Below are positions 1 through 9,414 of a DNA stretch of 64,000 nt, one piece after another. Below the pieces are notes generated by a model. The model did not search any database, was not told the DNA's origin, and saw only the letters and a list, made by a program, of their open reading frames with translations. Each line of letters starts with the position of its first letter. Position 1 is the stretch's first letter. The position numbers and the translations under genes were made by a program. This DNA comes from Burkholderia lata (GTDB taxonomy: Bacteria; Pseudomonadota; Gammaproteobacteria; Burkholderiales; Burkholderiaceae): contig NC_007510.1 of the NCBI RefSeq assembly GCF_000012945.1, positions 1,426,001-1,490,000 of the forward strand, written 5' to 3'.

Positions 1-317
1 AAGCTGCCATCCGGGCGCTGGCGCGGCAGCAACCACGCGATCCAGGCGAGGGCGGCCTGACGGGCGTCGAGTTGCGCGTCGGACGCGGCGAGCAGCGCCT
101 TCGCCGCGAAATACGGGTCGATGCCGACGCCGTTCAGGCGCACGGTGATCGCGCCATCGGCGCGTTGGTACAGCCCGTTGAGGCGGAGCTCGGCAGCGTT
201 CGCATGCAGCGCGAAACCGCACGCAGCGATACAGCAGGCGACGTGCCACCGGCGACACAGCGCGACGGTGGCCGCTACGCGCGAGCGTACGGTCGGGCAA
301 AGCGCGGGCCGATTCAT
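1..317 (-). CDS. secreted protein, N-terminal part (cut by window edge)
   Basis: The first 105 codons are visible; the rest lies off the left edge. The ATG at 317-315 has an AGGAG ribosome site eight bases upstream, which fixes the start. A long basic N-terminus (RSRVAATVALCRRW) leads into a hydrophobic stretch ending in ANAAEL, read as a signal peptide of about 38 residues. The mature part begins with LRLNGLYQRADG and contains DPYFAAKALLAA followed by ALAWIAWLLPRQRPDG. That layout resembles the start of six-hairpin glycosidase-type proteins, but too little is present to name a family. It is divergent from wecB across a long gap. Function unknown. Confidence 0.7.
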   Translation of the reverse strand, partial: MNRPALCPTVRSRVAATVALCRRWHVACCIAACGFALHANAAELRLNGLYQRADGAITVRLNGVGIDPYFAAKALLAASDAQLDARQAALAWIAWLLPRQRPDGS

Positions 318-1634
318 GGTCTTGGGCTCCTGCGCGGCGGTCCTGTGCAATCGTCGCCGGGCGCGGCGTTGGCCGCGTCGCGCCCGGCGAGCGTGTCGAC
401 GTTGTGGCTCGGTTCACCGTGGCGAGGGTGAACCAGAGGCTGTTGCGTTCACGGACCGGTTCGCTACTTCGGAGCCGGAACCAGGCTCGTAGATCGCGCG
501 TACTTCAACAGGACACGTCGGCACGTTCGGCGCGCTGGATCGCTGGTCTTTCGCTCCAGGCGGACGCGTCGCGTTTCCTTCCTGTTGTGTTGCCTGGGCG
601 CTCCCGTTCGTCCGCTGCCGGGCGAGTGCTTCGGGGCACGCCTGACTGTCATTAAGCAAGGCGTGAGCCATCGGCCGCGATGCCGCGCGCAGCAAGGGGC
701 GGGGGTGAAGGGGGGGCGCGTGGCGCGAACCACGGCGGCGAATTTTGATTCATCGAAGAATCAGCGTGCGCGCAGGCCGAATGCCCGCGCGCGATCGATG
801 TCGCAGCCCGCACGCGTCGTGCGTCGAGCGAATTGTCTGCCGAACCTGTGCCGCCTTGGCAGCACGACGCTGCGCGGAGATGCGCATCGCGTCGTTCGTT
901 GCGTGTGCATCGGCCGAATTGCCGGAGCGTTCCATGAGAGCGCGTGCGCTGCATGGGCCGGACTCCGATGCAACCACCCCGTTCCGGACCCGCGTTACAC
1001 ATTCGCAACATTTCCCGCCGCGTTGATTCGTGCGACGTGAATGACGTTGCGTGTCGGGTGAATCCGTCGTGCACGACCGTGGCCGCGCGTTCGATCGTGC
1101 GGCCGACTGCACTGACAAAAGGAGCGGATCAAGGAAGCGCAACGCGCTTCGACGGATGCGAGCGATCCGATGCGCAATGGACGCTCGACATGAGTGCGAG
1201 ATTCGTCGGACGACGTCGTCGAAGGGGGCGTGCGACTGCCCCGATGTTTGCCTGTATCGCGCCTGATTGGCGCTGAGACACGCGTAGCAGTTGTGAAACA
1301 TTCCGTCGCGCACCGCGTATGCGCGGGGCATGCAGGGTGAACCGGGCACGGTCGCAGGGCGGCTGGTTTGAATATTGCTGTAGAGGAAAGGACGTGACGA
1401 ACAGACGTGACGCCTGGCCAAGCGAGGAACGACTCATGACGTGACGGATCAAGTGCAACGGGACGCCGGTAGTACGACGATTCGCGTGGCGTAGACCGCG
1501 TGAACCGGGCGGCACGCTCGCTCCGCGACACCGCAACGTGTCGACCGCGTGCGAGTACGGGAGGTGCCGCCTGAATACATGCTTCGCGCCACGAGCAGGG
1601 TCATTCAGCGCGAAATGGCTCAACGAGGATAACG
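318..1634. other. 1.3 kb gene-poor region upstream of wecB
   Basis: No reading frame here has a convincing ribosome site together with a protein-like sequence; the longer frames translate to Arg/Ser/His-rich noise. The only clear structure is a perfect inverted repeat at 411-434. The word GTGAACCGGGC also occurs twice on the plus strand, at 1337-1347 and 1500-1510. The stretch probably carries the promoter of the leftward gene and a long wecB leader. I cannot point to a definite promoter. Confidence 0.5.
411..434. promoter_or_regulatory. perfect 8-bp inverted repeat, possible operator
   Basis: GGTTCACC at 411-418 and GGTGAACC at 427-434 are perfect inverted copies with an 8-base spacer. They lie about 95 bp upstream of the leftward secreted-protein start. 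The same half-site GGTGAACC recurs at 1336-1343. A regulator site is a reasonable guess; the regulator is unknown. Confidence 0.35.
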
Positions 1635-2852
1635 ATGAAGAAGATTTTGCTTGTGTTCGGGACTCGGCCTGAGGCCATCAAGATGGCACCGCTGGTGCGT
1701 GCATTGAAGGCGCAAGCGGGTGTCGACGCCAGGGTATGCGTGACCGCGCAGCATCGCGAAATGCTCGATCAGGTGCTGACGCTATTCGACATCAAGCCCG
1801 ACTACGATCTCAACGTGATGCGCCAAAGTCAGACGTTGACCGACGTGACGACCGGCATTCTGCAGGCAATCGGCATCGTCTTCGACGAATTGCGTCCGGA
1901 CGTCGTGCTGGTACACGGCGATACGACGACCACGCTCGCGGTCAGTCTTGCTGCGTTCTATCGCTATTTGCCTGTCGGGCACGTCGAGGCCGGCTTGCGC
2001 AGCGGCGACATCTGGTCGCCGTGGCCGGAGGAGTTGAACCGCCGCGTGACCGACGCGGTGTCGTCGTGGCATTTCGCGCCGACCGGGCAGGCACGCGACA
2101 ACCTGCTCAGCGAGGGCGTACCGGGCGGGGCGGTCGTGTTGACGGGCAACACCGTGATCGATGCGCTGCACGAGGTCAAGCGCATGCTGGACTGCACCGG
2201 TGCGCTGGCGGAAAAGGTCGCCGAACAGTTTCCGTTTCTCGAACCGTCGCGGCGCGTGGTGCTGATCACCGGGCATCGACGAGAAAGTTTCGGCGAACCG
2301 TTCCAGAATTTCTGCGACGCACTGTGCACGCTCGCGAATCGCTATCCCGACGCGCAGTTCGTCTATCCGCTGCACATGAATCCGAACGTGCGGGAGCCGG
2401 CGCGCGCGCGGCTCGGCCACCTGTCGAATATCTACCTGATCGAGCCGCAGGAGTATCTGTCGTTCGTATTCCTGATGTCGCGTGCGCATTTCATCATCAC
2501 CGATTCGGGCGGCATTCAGGAAGAAGGGCCGGCGCTGGGCAAGCCGGTACTGGTCACGCGCGAGACGACGGAGCGGCCGGAGGCGATCCAGGCGGGCACC
2601 GCGCGGCTCGTCGGCACCGATCAGGAGCGGATCGTGTGGGAGGCGTCACGGCTGTTCGACAGCGAGAGCGCGTACGGGGAAATGGCGCGCGCGAGCAATC
2701 CGTATGGCGACGGTCATGCGAGCGAGCGGATCGTTCACGCGCTGATGCGCAATCCGGGGGTACCGTCGAAGGCGACGAGCTTTTCGATGGGGGCGTCGGA
2801 GGTGCCGTTCAACCCGCTCACGCTGGGGTTGCAGGCGTTGCGGTCGCGTTGA
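1635..2852 (+). CDS. wecB: UDP-N-acetylglucosamine 2-epimerase (non-hydrolysing)
   Basis: This enzyme interconverts UDP-GlcNAc and UDP-ManNAc and so supplies ManNAc or ManNAcA units for surface polysaccharide. The 405-residue length is close to the family norm. Family features are present: the N-terminal [13 protein letters not shown] loop, HGDTTTT with Asp96, HVEAGLRS with Glu118, the GHRRES segment (His214, Glu217) expected to contact the substrate, and [15 protein letters not shown] in the C-terminal Rossmann half. The start is supported by GAGG before the ATG. It stands alone, with no sugar-transferase neighbours in view, so the polymer it serves is not shown. The C-terminal tail of about 25 residues is poorly conserved in character. 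Confidence 0.93.
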   Translation: MKKILLVFGTRPEAIKMAPLVRALKAQAGVDARVCVTAQHREMLDQVLTLFDIKPDYDLNVMRQSQTLTDVTTGILQAIGIVFDELRPDVVLVHGDTTTTLAVSLAAFYRYLPVGHVEAGLRSGDIWSPWPEELNRRVTDAVSSWHFAPTGQARDNLLSEGVPGGAVVLTGNTVIDALHEVKRMLDCTGALAEKVAEQFPFLEPSRRVVLITGHRRESFGEPFQNFCDALCTLANRYPDAQFVYPLHMNPNVREPARARLGHLSNIYLIEPQEYLSFVFLMSRAHFIITDSGGIQEEGPALGKPVLVTRETTERPEAIQAGTARLVGTDQERIVWEASRLFDSESAYGEMARASNPYGDGHASERIVHALMRNPGVPSKATSFSMGASEVPFNPLTLGLQALRSR

Positions 2853-2879
2853 ACGTGCGATTGCATGAAGCACCTGCGC

Positions 2880-2905
2880 TCGGCTTCGACACCCGGTGAA
2901 GCCGA
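2880..2905 (+). terminator. hairpin downstream of wecB
   Basis: TCGGCTTC at 2880-2887 pairs perfectly with GAAGCCGA at 2898-2905 around a 10-base loop, followed by a short T-containing run. It sits between two convergent genes and could end transcription from wecB. The T tract is weak. Confidence 0.4.
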
Positions 2906-2961
2906 CGGTGTTTCATTCATGATTCATCCGGCACGGACGCGCGAGACGGACGACGTCGGAC

Positions 2962-3483
2962 TCAATCGAGACGGTGCGTTTCGATCGCGCCTATCCGGCT
3001 TTCGCATGCCGGCGCGCCGGTGCGCAGATGCGCGACAAGGTCGCGGGTCGTCGATGCGCGCGTCAACATCAGGCAGGTGACTTCGGGCTGCTCCACGCGC
3101 GTCGCATGCCACGTGCGCGGGTGCATCACGAGCCCCTGCCCGGGGTCGATGCGGAACGCACGCATCGTCGACAGGTCGGGCGCGCCATCCGGCATCGAAC
3201 AAGCGACGACATGAACGATCGAACCCGTCAGCGGGACGATCGCCTGCTCGGTCAGGTCGTGCGTTTCGAGCGTGCTGACGCTCAGGTCGCGATTGCGATA
3301 GCGGACCCACAGAATTTCCGCCGTGTCCGGCGTGCCCGGATCGAACAGGTGTTCGCGCCAGAAATCGGACGGCGGACTAACGAACACGGGCGTATCGCCA
3401 TCGGTTCTCGGCGGTTTGCCCAGCATCGTGCCGTACGGAGAGCAGGCGTCCGCGGTAAGCGGTTGAATCGGAATGGTCGGCAT
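2962..3483 (-). CDS. ureidoglycolate lyase (AllA) family protein
   Basis: The 173-residue protein has the AllA cupin-like pattern: TLETHDLTEQAIVPLTG in the middle, then FRIDPGQGLVMHPRTWHA. Characterised AllA enzymes split ureidoglycolate into glyoxylate and urea in purine (allantoin) breakdown. The ATG at 3483 gives the family-like MPTIPIQPLTADA start, 23 bases after the upstream LysR stop; no strong ribosome site is seen, so translation may depend on the regulator gene. No allantoinase or allantoate genes are nearby, so the real substrate could be a related ureido or keto acid. The family call is firm; the exact substrate is inferred. Confidence 0.75.
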   Translation of the reverse strand: MPTIPIQPLTADACSPYGTMLGKPPRTDGDTPVFVSPPSDFWREHLFDPGTPDTAEILWVRYRNRDLSVSTLETHDLTEQAIVPLTGSIVHVVACSMPDGAPDLSTMRAFRIDPGQGLVMHPRTWHATRVEQPEVTCLMLTRASTTRDLVAHLRTGAPACESRIGAIETHRLD

Positions 3484-3506
3484 GGCGCAGAGGGGTGTCG
3501 TCGGGA

Positions 3507-4454
3507 TCAGGTGTTTGAAGGGGGCGCGCTGACGGTTTCCGGAAGCAGCGCGAATTGCGGTCCGTTCACGAGCGCGAAGTCGAGCATGACGGCGAGCGCG
3601 AGCCGGGCGATCGACTCGGGCAGCAGGCTGTCGGGGTTGCGCCGGTAGGCGGCGATCAGCGGCAGGGCCGGCACGCGGTGAGTCACTTTCAGCATCTGCA
3701 GCCTGGCATCGGCCAGCTCCTTCATCACGAAGGCGCTCGGCAATACGGCAATGCCGAAGCCGTCGATCACCATGTGGATGATGGCGGCGACCGACGACAT
3801 GCAGTTGATCTGGGCAGTCGGCTCGCCGACCGATTCGAACAGGTCGACCAGGAACGTATGCGGCAGCGAGTGGCGCGCGAACCCGATGATCGGAAAGGCG
3901 GCGAGCTCCGCTTCCGACAGCGCCTCGTCCGAAATGTTGAGGGACGGGCTGGCGATCCAGCACATCGGCAAGCTGCCGAGCGCAATGCTCGACGTCTCCG
4001 TGCCGGTCGTCACGGTGGTCTGCAGTGCCACGTCGATGTGGCCGCTGGCCAGCTGGGCAACGAGATGCGACGAGGTGTCGCCGGTCAGTTCGATGGTGAG
4101 ATTCGGATATTCGTCGCGTACGCGCTTCAGGAGTTCGGGCAGCCACGTGTGAATGATCGATTCCACGGCGCCGAGCCTCAGCAATCCGGAAATCTTCGAG
4201 CGGTCGCCGACGCTGTCGAGCATCAGCTGGTTCAGCTTGAGTATCTGTTCCGCGAAGGGGAGCGCTTTCGTGCCGACCTGGGTCAGCGTGACTTCACGCG
4301 GCCCGCGGTCGAACAGCCGCACGCCCATTTCCTGTTCGAGTGCGGAAATGCGGCTCGATATCGCCGCCTGGGTCGCGTGCATGCGTTCGGCGGTCAGGCG
4401 GAAGTTGCGCAGACGGGCCAACCAGACGAAGGTCTCGAGAAAACGCACGTTCAT
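3507..4454 (-). CDS. LysR-type transcriptional regulator
   Basis: This is a 315-residue LysR protein. The N-terminal winged helix-turn-helix covers roughly residues 1-65 (FVWLARLRNFRLTAERMHATQ...RISALEQEMGVRLFDR) and is followed by a two-lobed effector domain. It lies upstream of, and probably in one transcript with, the AllA-like gene. It diverges from the binding-protein gene at 4758. By family habit it would control both sides in response to a pathway metabolite. The C-terminus is slightly extended and Pro/Ser-rich. The effector is not deducible. Confidence 0.9.
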   Translation of the reverse strand: MNVRFLETFVWLARLRNFRLTAERMHATQAAISSRISALEQEMGVRLFDRGPREVTLTQVGTKALPFAEQILKLNQLMLDSVGDRSKISGLLRLGAVESIIHTWLPELLKRVRDEYPNLTIELTGDTSSHLVAQLASGHIDVALQTTVTTGTETSSIALGSLPMCWIASPSLNISDEALSEAELAAFPIIGFARHSLPHTFLVDLFESVGEPTAQINCMSSVAAIIHMVIDGFGIAVLPSAFVMKELADARLQMLKVTHRVPALPLIAAYRRNPDSLLPESIARLALAVMLDFALVNGPQFALLPETVSAPPSNT

Positions 4455-4626
4455 GTCGCGTGACCCAAAGTTGCGAGGTTGAGCGGCAGTTTAGCGCGGC
4501 GTGCCGCCCGTCATGGCGGAAAAATCTCGTGGTTGACTCGGGAAAATCCTGACGAGCGGGGGCGATTGCATTGCAGCGCGCGGTTCGACGGCCGGGCCGC
4601 GCGTGCCATGCGCCGCGATAAGTTTT

Positions 4627-4674
4627 ATTTGTCGGCGGCGAACGGAATTTGTCGTTGGACGCGGAATTTCGGCG
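4627..4674. promoter_or_regulatory. three direct repeats in the LysR/binding-protein promoter
   Basis: ATTTGTCG occurs at 4627-4634 and again at 4647-4654, with a variant ATTTCGGCG at 4666-4674. The spacings of 20 and 19 bases are close to two helical turns, so the copies face the same side of the DNA. They lie between the divergent LysR gene and the binding-protein gene and are plausible regulator contacts. Confidence 0.35.
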
Positions 4675-4757
4675 ATTGAACACTGGGTCGCATGCAGTCG
4701 CCCGGTCGGGAATCATGGCGGCTGCAGCGTTCGTTCACTTCGATCACGGAGCCGCCA

Positions 4758-5906
4758 GTGAAGCCTATCTCTCCCCGCATGCCGCTCGTCGGCGCAACCG
4801 TCGTGCTGGTCGCGGCAAGCATGCAGGCCCGCGCGGACACTCCATCCGTCGTGCTCATCGGGCATGCCGCGCCGCTCACCGGGCAACTGGCGAACATGGG
4901 CAAGGACAGCGAGAATGCCGCGCGTCTTGCCATCGAGGAAATCAACAGCCGCCAGCCGGTCGTCGGCGGCAAACCGGTGCGCTTCCAGCTCGATTCGCAG
5001 GACGACGCGGCCGATCCGCGTACCGGCACGCAGGTCGCGCAGAAGCTGGTGGACGATGGCGTCGTCGCGGTGGTCGGCGACATCAATTCGGGCGTGTCCA
5101 TTCCGGCGTCACGGATCTACAACGACGCGCACGTCACGCAGATATCGCAGGGTTCGACGAATCCGGTGTTCACGCAGCAGGGGTATCGGACGACCTATCG
5201 CCTGGTCGCGACGGACGCGATGCAGGGGCCGGCGCTGGCGCGATACGCCATCGCGACGCTCGGGGCAAAGCGCGTGGCCGTCATCGACGATTCGACCGCG
5301 TACGGCCAGGGGCTCGCGAACGAATTCGAGAAGGCGGCAAAGGCGTCGGGGGCCCAGGTCGTCACGCGAGAGGCAACGAACGACAAGGCGATCGACTTTC
5401 GCGCGATCCTCACCAAGATCAAGGGCCTGCAGCCCGACGTGATCATGTACGGCGGCTCGGACGCGACGGCCGGCCCGCTGGTGAAGCAGGCGGCGAATCT
5501 GGGGATTCGGGCGCGCGTGCTGGGCGGGGACGGGGCCTGCACCGACAAGATGATCGGGCTGGCGGGCGACGCGATCGACAACCTGGTCTGTTCGGAGGCC
5601 GGCCTTGCATTGTCGAAGATGCCGAAAGGGCAGGATTTCAACAATCGGTACGTGGCCCGCTACAACGCGCAGATCGATGCGTACGCGCCGTTTGCGTACG
5701 ATGCCGTGTACGTCATCTACGATGCGATCAAGCGTGCCGGGTCGACGGATCGGGCGAAAGTGCTCGCGGCGATGCCCGCCACGCAGTATGACGGCGTGAC
5801 CGGGAGGATCGCGTTCGATTCGCGCGGCGACCTGAAGAATGCCGCGATCACGATCTATCGCTTCAAGGACCACAAGAAGGCCGTCGCGGACGTGGTCCGG
5901 ATGTAA
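4758..5906 (+). CDS. branched-chain amino-acid type ABC transporter periplasmic binding protein
   Basis: A LivJ/LivK-type periplasmic ligand-binding protein of 382 residues. The GTG at 4758 is chosen because GGAG lies six bases upstream and it gives a normal signal peptide (KPISPRMPLVGATVVLVAASMQARA). An ATG at 4692 in the same frame would add 22 residues ahead of it. Family features include the start GHAAPLTGQLANMGKDSENAARLA, the VVGDINSGVSIPAS segment and the mid-domain AVIDDSTAYGQGLA. No permease or ATPase genes follow, so it is an orphan subunit that must borrow a transporter or act as a sensor. It diverges from the LysR/AllA-like pair. The ligand is unknown. Confidence 0.85.
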   Translation: MKPISPRMPLVGATVVLVAASMQARADTPSVVLIGHAAPLTGQLANMGKDSENAARLAIEEINSRQPVVGGKPVRFQLDSQDDAADPRTGTQVAQKLVDDGVVAVVGDINSGVSIPASRIYNDAHVTQISQGSTNPVFTQQGYRTTYRLVATDAMQGPALARYAIATLGAKRVAVIDDSTAYGQGLANEFEKAAKASGAQVVTREATNDKAIDFRAILTKIKGLQPDVIMYGGSDATAGPLVKQAANLGIRARVLGGDGACTDKMIGLAGDAIDNLVCSEAGLALSKMPKGQDFNNRYVARYNAQIDAYAPFAYDAVYVIYDAIKRAGSTDRAKVLAAMPATQYDGVTGRIAFDSRGDLKNAAITIYRFKDHKKAVADVVRM

Positions 5907-6041
5907 CGAAGCATCGCCGCGAACCCGTCGCGCATCGATTCGCGGGACTTCCCGTCCGGGCGCGACGCTCGACCCCCGTGGGCACGCACGCCGTCCCTCG
6001 TGGGTGGAGTGGCTGCCTCGCGTCCCCGTCGCGCCGCTCGC

Positions 6042-6067
6042 CGGGACCGGCTCGTCAGTCGGTCCCG
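6042..6067 (+). terminator. hairpin downstream of the binding-protein gene
   Basis: CGGGACCG at 6042-6049 pairs perfectly with CGGTCCCG at 6060-6067 around a 10-base loop. It lies about 135 bases after the stop codon and lacks a T tract, so a terminator role is only possible. Confidence 0.3.
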
Positions 6068-6069
6068 TC

Positions 6070-6089
6070 CGCATGACGCACGTCATGCG
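6070..6089. repeat. 20-bp perfect palindrome
   Basis: CGCATGACG at 6070-6078 and CGTCATGCG at 6081-6089 are perfect inverted copies around CA. The tiny spacer suits a dimeric regulator site better than an RNA hairpin. It is about 475 bp upstream of the iorA-like gene. Confidence 0.4.
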
Positions 6090-6140
6090 TCACCGAGTCT
6101 CCCTCAACGTTTCCCTCCGGATTGCCACGTCAGCGCCGAT

Positions 6141-6160
6141 ACGTACGGTCACGTACGGTC
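6141..6160. repeat. tandem 10-bp repeat
   Basis: The word ACGTACGGTC occurs twice head to tail at 6141-6150 and 6151-6160. A ten-base period puts both copies on one face of the helix. It could be a regulator contact in the leader of the downstream oxidoreductase genes. Confidence 0.35.
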
Positions 6161-6563
6161 GGCGCAAAACTGCCGCACATCAGTTAGAGTTGGAGCCCGA
6201 GCCATTCCGCATACGATTCTGGCTCCGCTGAGCAATGTCGAAGCCGCCGGGGCGGAACATGGCACGCAGGTGCCGCGATCCGAGTCGCCGTTTCTGGCAG
6301 TCCCGACATGCTCGCGTTGCCTGGGTGACGGTTTGCGTGGGGCAGAATCCGGGGCGGGTGCGTGTCCGCGATCAATCCGGATCGCAGGCCCGACAGCCAT
6401 CGCCAGCCAGCCGCACCGATAACCACGCATTGACCGCTGGTCCTGCCGGCGGAGCAGTCCACAAGACGGTACCGGGCCGGCGCAACAGAACGCACCCGCT
6501 GCCGTTCGAATCCCCACCCGGCACCCGTGGTGCGATGCGGGCGCCTCGACCAGGAGGTGAACG

Positions 6564-7025
6564 ATGATCACGCTGACCGTCAACGGTAGCGAGCAGCACT
6601 TCGACGGCAATCCGGACATGCCGTTGCTCTGGTATCTGCGCGATGTCCTCGGCCACACCGGCACCAAATTCGGCTGCGGCATGGCACTGTGCGGCGCGTG
6701 CACCGTACACCTCGACGGTGTCGCGATCCGGTCGTGCATCACCCCGGTCGCGGCGGCTTCCGGCAAGCGCGTGACGACGATCGAGGGACTGTCGACGGAC
6801 CTCGATCATCCGTTGCAGCAGGCCTGGCAGGAACTGAACGTCGCGCAATGCGGCTACTGCCAGTCCGGACAGATCATGCAGGCCGCGTCGTTGCTGAAGA
6901 CGAATCCCCATCCGACCGACGCCGACATCGACGATGCGATGTCCGGCAACATCTGCCGCTGCGGCACCTATACGCGCATTCGCGCGGCGATTCGCCTAGC
7001 CGTGCGCCGCGGAGGTGCCGCATGA
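6564..7025 (+). CDS. [2Fe-2S] subunit of an IorAB-type molybdenum hydroxylase
   Basis: Small electron-transfer subunit of an aldehyde/isoquinoline oxidoreductase, 153 residues. It carries the plant-type ferredoxin cluster (Cys38, Cys43, Cys46, Cys58 in [11 protein letters not shown]) and the C-terminal cluster (Cys96, Cys99, Cys131, Cys133 in QCGYCQSG and NICRCG). It passes electrons from the molybdenum site of the next gene product to an acceptor, probably a cytochrome or the quinone pool. AGGAGG eight bases before the ATG supports the start. The stop overlaps the start of the large subunit (ATGA), a sign of translational coupling. The substrate cannot be read from the sequence; isoquinoline is only the family name. 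Confidence 0.9.
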   Translation: MITLTVNGSEQHFDGNPDMPLLWYLRDVLGHTGTKFGCGMALCGACTVHLDGVAIRSCITPVAAASGKRVTTIEGLSTDLDHPLQQAWQELNVAQCGYCQSGQIMQAASLLKTNPHPTDADIDDAMSGNICRCGTYTRIRAAIRLAVRRGGAA

Positions 7026-9346
7026 GCGCGCCCGAACTCTCCGTCCATAACGAAAGCCGCCGCGCGCTGCTGCTCGGCTTCGCATCCGGCGGGCTGCTGC
7101 TCGCGTTCGGCGTGCCGTCGCTCGTGTGCGCAGCCGTGCCGGTGCAGCCGCCCGTCAGCGCGAATCCGCAGTATGGCGGCGCAGGGATGCCGCACGGGTT
7201 GCGCGACGATCCGCACCTGTTCGTCGCGATCGCGCCGGACGGCACGGTCACCGTGACCTGCATCCGCTCCGAGATGGGGCAGGGCGTGCGCACGAGCGTC
7301 GCGCTCGTGGTGGCGGACGAGCTGGGTGCCGACTGGGCACGCGTGAAGGTCGCGCAGGCCGTCGGCGACGAGCCGCGCTACGGCAACCAGAACACCGACG
7401 GATCGCGCAGCCTGCGCCAGAGTTTCGCCGCGCTGCGCCGCGCGGGCGCAGCCGCGCGCACGATGCTCGAACAGGCGGCTGCCGCGGCGTGGGGCGTCGA
7501 TACGCGTCAGGTCAAGGCGACGGTGCATGAGGTCGTCGACACGAAGAGCGGGCGCAAGCTCGGCTTCGGCGAACTGGCGGCGAAAGCGGCCGCGCTGCCG
7601 GCACCGGATCCGGCAACGGTGGCGCTGAAAGCGCCGGCCGAATTCCGCTATATCGGCAAGGGCGAAACCGCGCTGATCGACGGGCGCGATATCGTCGGCG
7701 GCCGCGCGCACTACGGGATCGACACGCGGCTCGACGGGATGCTGTATGCGGTCGTCGCACGCCCGCCGGCGTACGGTGACACGGTGGCGTCGTTCGACGC
7801 ATCGGCGGCGGAGAAGCTGCCGGGTGTCGTCAAGGTCGTGCCGCTCGCGCCGACGCCGCTGCCGTCGGGATTCCAGCCGCTCGGCGGCGTGGCCGTCGTC
7901 GCGCACGATACGTGGACGGCGATCCAGGCGCGTGCGCAGCTGAAGATCGACTGGAAGCGCGGGCCCCATGCGAACTACGATTCGGCCGCCTATCGCAAGA
8001 CGCTCGAAGCGGCTGCCGCGCAACCGGGCGACGTGATCCGCAATGATGGCGACGCGGCCACGGCGCTCGCCGGCGCCGCGAAGCGCGTGCGTGCGACTTA
8101 CTACATCCCGCATCTCGCGCACGCGACGATGGAGCCGCCGGCGGCCGTCGCGCGCGTGGCGGACGGCCGCTGCGAAGTGTGGACCTGCACGCAGGCGCCG
8201 CAGACCACGCGCGACGAGGTCGCGAAAGCGCTCGGGTTGCCGACGGAGCGCGTGACGGTCAACGTGACGCTGCTCGGCGGCGGTTTCGGCCGCAAGTCGA
8301 AACCCGATTACGTGGTGGAGGCGGCGCTGCTGTCGAAGGCGGTCGGCGCGCCCGTCAAGCTGACGTTCACGCGCGAGGACGACATCGCGCACGACTATTT
8401 CCACGCGGTGTCGCTCGAGGCGTTCGAGGGCGGGATCGATGCATCGGGGAAAGTGGTCGCGTGGCAGCATCGCACGGTCGCGCCGTCGATCCAGTCGACG
8501 TTCCGGGCCGGCGTCGTGCATGAGCAGCCGGGCGAGCTCGCGCAGGGGATTGCGGACCTGCCGTTCGCGATTCCGAACGTGCGAATCGAAAATCCGGCTG
8601 CGGAAGCGCATACGCGGATCGGCTGGTTCCGCTCGGTCTACAACATCCCGCATGCGTTCGGGATCCAGAGCTTCGTGTCGGAGCTGGCGCATGCGGCCGG
8701 TCGCGACCCGAAGGATTTCCTGCTCGAACTGATCGGGCCTGCGCGGCGATTCGAGCCGCACATCACGGTGAAGAACGTGAACTACGGCGAGGATCCGGCG
8801 CTGTATCCGGTCGATACCGGCCGGCTGCGGCGCGTGGTCGAGACGGTCGCGCGCGAGGCCGGCTGGGGGCGCAAGCTGCCGAAGGGGTACGGGCTCGGGA
8901 TCGCCGCGCATCGCAGCTTCGTGTCGTACACGGCGGCGGTGTGCGAGGTGCAGGTCGATGCCGACGGCAAGATCACGGTGCCGCGGGTCGACATCGCGAT
9001 CGACTGCGGGCCGCAGGTCAATCCGGAGCGGGTACGCTCGCAGCTCGAGGGCGCGGTGGTGATGGGGCTCGGCATCGCGCTGCACGGCGAGATCACATTC
9101 AAGGACGGCCATCCGGAGCAGAGCAACTTCAACGGCTTCCAGGTGCTGCGCATGAACGAGGCGCCGCGCGAAATCCGTGTGCATCTCGTCGCACCGGACG
9201 ATTTTGCGACCCCGCTCGGCGGCGTGGGCGAGCCGGGCCTGCCGCCCGTTGCGCCGGCGCTGACCAATGCGATCTTCGCGGCGACCGGCACGCGCATCCG
9301 CAGCCTGCCGGTTGCCGACCAGCTCGCGAAGCCCCGCGCGGGGTGA
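7022..9346 (+). CDS. molybdopterin-binding large subunit of an IorAB-type hydroxylase
   Basis: Large catalytic subunit of 774 residues. The ATG at 7022 overlaps the stop of the small subunit. Arg13-Arg14 followed by [16 protein letters not shown] is a twin-arginine export signal, so the folded complex is expected in the periplasm. Molybdenum-cofactor features include [17 protein letters not shown] near residue 90, [31 protein letters not shown] and a C-terminal [19 protein letters not shown], where the Glu is the usual catalytic base position. No FAD subunit or XdhC-type maturation gene is adjacent. The family is clear; the N-heterocycle or aldehyde substrate is unknown. Confidence 0.9.
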   Translation: MSAPELSVHNESRRALLLGFASGGLLLAFGVPSLVCAAVPVQPPVSANPQYGGAGMPHGLRDDPHLFVAIAPDGTVTVTCIRSEMGQGVRTSVALVVADELGADWARVKVAQAVGDEPRYGNQNTDGSRSLRQSFAALRRAGAAARTMLEQAAAAAWGVDTRQVKATVHEVVDTKSGRKLGFGELAAKAAALPAPDPATVALKAPAEFRYIGKGETALIDGRDIVGGRAHYGIDTRLDGMLYAVVARPPAYGDTVASFDASAAEKLPGVVKVVPLAPTPLPSGFQPLGGVAVVAHDTWTAIQARAQLKIDWKRGPHANYDSAAYRKTLEAAAAQPGDVIRNDGDAATALAGAAKRVRATYYIPHLAHATMEPPAAVARVADGRCEVWTCTQAPQTTRDEVAKALGLPTERVTVNVTLLGGGFGRKSKPDYVVEAALLSKAVGAPVKLTFTREDDIAHDYFHAVSLEAFEGGIDASGKVVAWQHRTVAPSIQSTFRAGVVHEQPGELAQGIADLPFAIPNVRIENPAAEAHTRIGWFRSVYNIPHAFGIQSFVSELAHAAGRDPKDFLLELIGPARRFEPHITVKNVNYGEDPALYPVDTGRLRRVVETVAREAGWGRKLPKGYGLGIAAHRSFVSYTAAVCEVQVDADGKITVPRVDIAIDCGPQVNPERVRSQLEGAVVMGLGIALHGEITFKDGHPEQSNFNGFQVLRMNEAPREIRVHLVAPDDFATPLGGVGEPGLPPVAPALTNAIFAATGTRIRSLPVADQLAKPRAG

Positions 9347-9359
9347 CACAATCCCCAGG

Positions 9360-9382
9360 CCGGGCCGCATCGTGCGGCCCGG
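9360..9382 (+). terminator. perfect hairpin between the iorB-like and aldolase genes
   Basis: CCGGGCCGCA at 9360-9369 and TGCGGCCCGG at 9373-9382 form a 10-bp stem with a 3-base loop, 14 bases after the stop codon. There is no T tract. It may attenuate read-through or protect the upstream transcript rather than end it outright. Confidence 0.4.
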
Positions 9383-9414
9383 TACGCATCCATCCTTGAA
9401 CAAGGAGTGTCGAC

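Larger units (their letters stand above)
5907..6563. other. 650 bp intergenic region with several palindromes
   Basis: No credible coding sequence is seen. It holds two adjacent hairpin-forming repeats just after the binding-protein gene (6042-6067 and 6070-6089) and a tandem 10-bp repeat (6141-6160). The remainder presumably carries the leader of the molybdenum hydroxylase operon. No clear sigma-70 or sigma-54 promoter could be assigned. Confidence 0.5.

Noticed and set aside
750-1421. A 223-codon leftward open frame in the gene-poor region
   Set aside because: The translation is Arg/Ser/Cys-rich without domains or a ribosome site; it looks like the usual chance frame in GC-rich DNA.
6249-6264. 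TGGCAC...TGCC, a possible sigma-54 promoter ahead of the iorA-like gene
   Set aside because: The spacing between the GG and GC pairs is one base short and the TTGC element is missing.
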